A DNA stretch of 64,000 bases, from contig OU964926.1 in assembly GCA_918807975.1 (NCBI GenBank), positions 26,791,996-26,855,995 on the forward strand, written 5' to 3'. The notes under the pieces were generated by a model. It worked only from the letters and a program-made list of their open reading frames with translations. It searched no databases and was not told where the DNA came from. This document shows positions 61,093-64,000 of this stretch, in pieces. The stretch is from Aplidium turbinatum (taxonomy: Eukaryota > Chordata > Ascidiacea > Aplousobranchia > Polyclinidae). The first letter of the stretch is position 1; each line of letters begins with the position of its first letter. A program made the position numbers and the translations under genes.

Positions 61093-63561
61093 TCTTGTAC
61101 TTACTGATTCAGTGTATAAAAGCAACGCAATATATCATCATCATCACCATTTTCAGCCTGTGAGAGCCCACTGCAGAGCGTAAGCCTTCCCCTTTTCATG
61201 CCAATTTACAATTACAACGCAATATATAGTAAGAAAGAAACGCAAAACAATCAACTGAGGAATGTGATACAGAACGCTTGATTGATTACACGCGCAGTGC
61301 GGTGGTAATCAATTCCAGCGTCTGTACCAGAAAACGCTGAATGTAATTATGCAATGAGGCAGGTCACAAGTTACATAATATCAACGTAAAAATGACAACC
61401 ATAACACCTATTGAATTAATGATGATGATTTAAGAATCGAATTACCGCCGGCACTATCGCGACAGGGTCTTACAACCCTCCCACTTTAGCGTCGACGTAG
61501 CTTCCAGGTGGGGTATTATGTAACAACCCCATATCACCAGCTACAGTACCCAGCCTACGTCACAGCTTGATAGAACTGGATTTCGTAAAAACTATGGTAG
61601 CCACTTTAACAAGTAGAAGTTCTGCCACTGCGAATGACTACAATGCAACCGCCAACCAATCAGAACATGTTATAAGAGGCTACCGTCCAATTGTGATGTT
61701 TCTAGCACTCAGCCAGAGAGGCTTGTTTTGAACTTTATTTGGTAATTACAGAAGAAAAAAGGGCAATAGCAGTGGTAGGAATCGAACCCGCGTCAATGAA
61801 ATAACTAATTTCTAGCCCTAACCCCTAAGCCAACCAGCTGACAGAAAATCCATCACTTGATTTGCTTTGTATCATCTTCTTTTCGCTCTTTTTCACGTCA
61901 AAGAAAACGTAGCTTATGATTGGTTGGCGGTGCATTCTAATCAATTGCAGTGGCAGAATTTTTCCTTGTTAAAGTGGCCACCAAAAACTATACGTGGCTC
62001 ATTATTCATCTTAGTGTTTCATAAACAAATGGTGGTTTCCTAAAAATAAATAATGTTGATGCCTCGGAAATGCATGCGAAGAGTGGCCCAAAGACTATAC
62101 ACAAACAGAGTGTTGTTATTTCCCCTGATCATTTATCGGACTTTTATGATCAGCGATATCGTGTTTGAGTTGTTGGGCTGAGTTCCTGCTACACTCGACT
62201 GCCGAGAAACACTCGTTTTATATATGTCGGAACCACAGGGCCTCCGAGAGAAATCAGCACTGGTCGGGAAACAATACGAAAAATGGGCCCCATAATATTT
62301 TTTAGCAAATAATGCGTTGCATGTTCGTGTTAAGCTGAAATTAGCCTACTTTCCTCAGCATGAAAAGAACTTCGTTCAACGTAAAAGTCATCATAATCAC
62401 TGGATTACACTTGCAGCAAAAATGCCATTGAGGCAAACTATTTTGTCTAGAAAGCTTTGTAAACACACAATAGGCCTACAGGCAATGAAAATAGTTCAAC
62501 CAAGCATTTAATTCAGGAGTGTCCAAACTTTTTTCCAGGCGAGCCAGATTTGATAATAAGAGTTCGCAGACCAACAGCCACAATAATTTTTCTGAAAACT
62601 GCAAGTTGAATTTATATGATTTTTGTGTGTCTGCAGGCCAAAAATAACACATTGTATGACAGCAGGCGCGGGCCATACAAAAACGTCTCGTGGGTCGGAG
62701 TTGGCCCGTCGGAGTTGGCCCGCGGGCTGGACTTTGGACATCCCTGATTTAATTCAACCCTTTCTGGACTTTTTGCAATGCAAAGTTACGGATCACAGCA
62801 TCAAATGATAAAATTTTGCGACGTCTGAATTGCTGCACAACATATATAGTTAGGCTTTTCAATCGGTTTTGAGTCATAGGCCTACTGGAGCGCAAACAAT
62901 TCTTTACAAATTTCAGTAATTGCTAAAACCACGTTCTCAAAGCGCAACCGTTGGAGGTAGCTACCGGATTCCTTGTGTAGGGATTATGGGGTGGTTCGTT
63001 CTGGTTTGCAGCTAAAGCTTGCTGTGTGGCTGGTCACAGCGGTAAACCATAATCTCTTCGTGGGAAAATTGTAACATAAGATTCCCAAATCCGTTCGTCT
63101 GCATGTAATGACCGAAAAATAAACACTCTTTTGAAACGTCTATTCAAAAGTGTATTCCTGTAAAATTAGCCCGCGGCTAACGAAAATGGGACGCAACACC
63201 GTACGCCTCTAAAACTGTCACTACAGAACAGATTACTGGATAAAAGACGGAAATTTTGTCCAGCTAGCAAGCACCAAGCAAACAGTTAAACTTGCGACTG
63301 ACTTCCAACAAACAATTTTACGAATGACTAGAATAATTTGCGATATCTCAAATGCACGTAGACAGTAACTGTGACGCAATAATGAAAGACATTTATGAAG
63401 TCATTCAAACAGGTGTTCAAGCGGCTAATGCAATATTTCATCAGGTCTTACGACCGATGGTGCAATATTTGGACATTTTCTAGCAATTTTCATGACGTAA
63501 GATGCCAGCTAGGTTAAGTAGACCATAATGGTTTTTATATGACGTTTGATTTGGTGAAAAT

Positions 63562-64000
63562 TGTCGGGAACATAGCGGCCCCTAGTTATGACAGTCTGAC
63601 ATGGCATAACTAAAAAGAATTGACGACAATTGTGAGCCAATGAATAAAAACACATGATACACAAATTGTTTGAATCACTCACGTTTAAGTTAATACGTAA
63701 ATACAAAGGGCATGCAAAGAATGAACAACAATACGAATCATACACGACGATACATGAAATTGGTACCATAAGTACACGCTAAAATGACGCTATATACAAT
63801 GGTTGCGATAATAACCGACTATTCTGGGCTCAGACAAGGGTCGGCCACCGCAGACAAAACCAGGCTCAAATCCTAACACTTAGGTGTTCTTTACGGGGGC
63901 GAGGCACGAAATATCCCTCAACACGTAGTCTACTTTCATTTTCCCCGTACTCTCATCATAGTTGCAGATGGCAACTTTAGCTCTACGAACCACAGGCTTC
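63562..64000 (-). mobile_element. BEL/Pao fossil, unit 2 copy (cut by window edge)
   Basis: Matches the left end of the element at 26439: the putative 3' LTR and the first bases of the integrase end. The remainder lies outside the window. Confidence 0.85.

Larger units (their letters stand above)
29553..64000. repeat. Unit 2 of the large direct duplication (continues off window)
   Basis: Homologous to 1315 up to about 26880. Offsets grow from 28238 at the joint to 37123 at the right edge because of private insertions at 30000, 32455, 33459, 48539, 52549 and about 55010. The BEL/Pao element seen at the end of unit 1 begins again at about 63562, so unit 2 has the same right side as far as can be seen. 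Confidence 0.93.

Overview
The window is animal nuclear DNA. Genes are split by GT-AG introns, intergenic space is AT-rich, and hAT DNA transposons, LINEs, SINEs, a Penelope-like element, a P-like element and a BEL/Pao retrotransposon are dense. The species cannot be named from sequence alone; an invertebrate is likely and a tunicate-like deuterostome is only a guess.

Layout. Bases 1315-29552 (unit 1) recur as 29553-64000 (unit 2, running off the right edge), in the same order and orientation and about 99% identical by eye. Unit 2 is longer because it carries several private insertions, most with clean target-site duplications (TSDs): a P-like foldback (30000-32399), two MITEs (32455-33147, 33459-33724), a Penelope-like element (48539-50902), an hAT element (52549-54206) and a rearranged block (about 55010-58057). 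Unit 1 carries one private block (19332-20927). The unit 1/unit 2 joint lies between a BEL/Pao element and intron 4 of a host gene. This is either a real segmental duplication or two haplotypes of a very polymorphic animal assembled end to end.

Host genes. All recognised host genes are on the minus strand and belong to the acid ceramidase / N-acylethanolamine acid amidase (NAAA) family of lysosomal N-terminal-nucleophile hydrolases. Gene A (exons at 138-4985, last exon left of the window) and gene B (12758-18030, eight exons, 376 aa) are tandem paralogs with matching exon lengths and phases. Unit 2 holds A' (33819-36627, only exons 1-4, cut by the joint) and B' (44395-52049, all eight exons, with a Penelope-like element in intron 3). 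Catalytic residues (Cys, Arg, Asp, Asn, Arg) are present in A, B and B'; A' keeps only the Cys, Arg and Asp.

Mobile DNA. Both units share a five-level nest at 6283-10659: hAT in hAT, a LINE in the inner hAT transposase gene, a MITE in the LINE and a MITE in that MITE, with short direct repeats marking each level. Other shared items are several hAT MITEs, a 368-bp element with 9-bp TSDs, a near-perfect palindrome, tRNA-derived SINEs, a SINE sharing its 3' tail with a LINE, and the 3' half of a BEL/Pao element.
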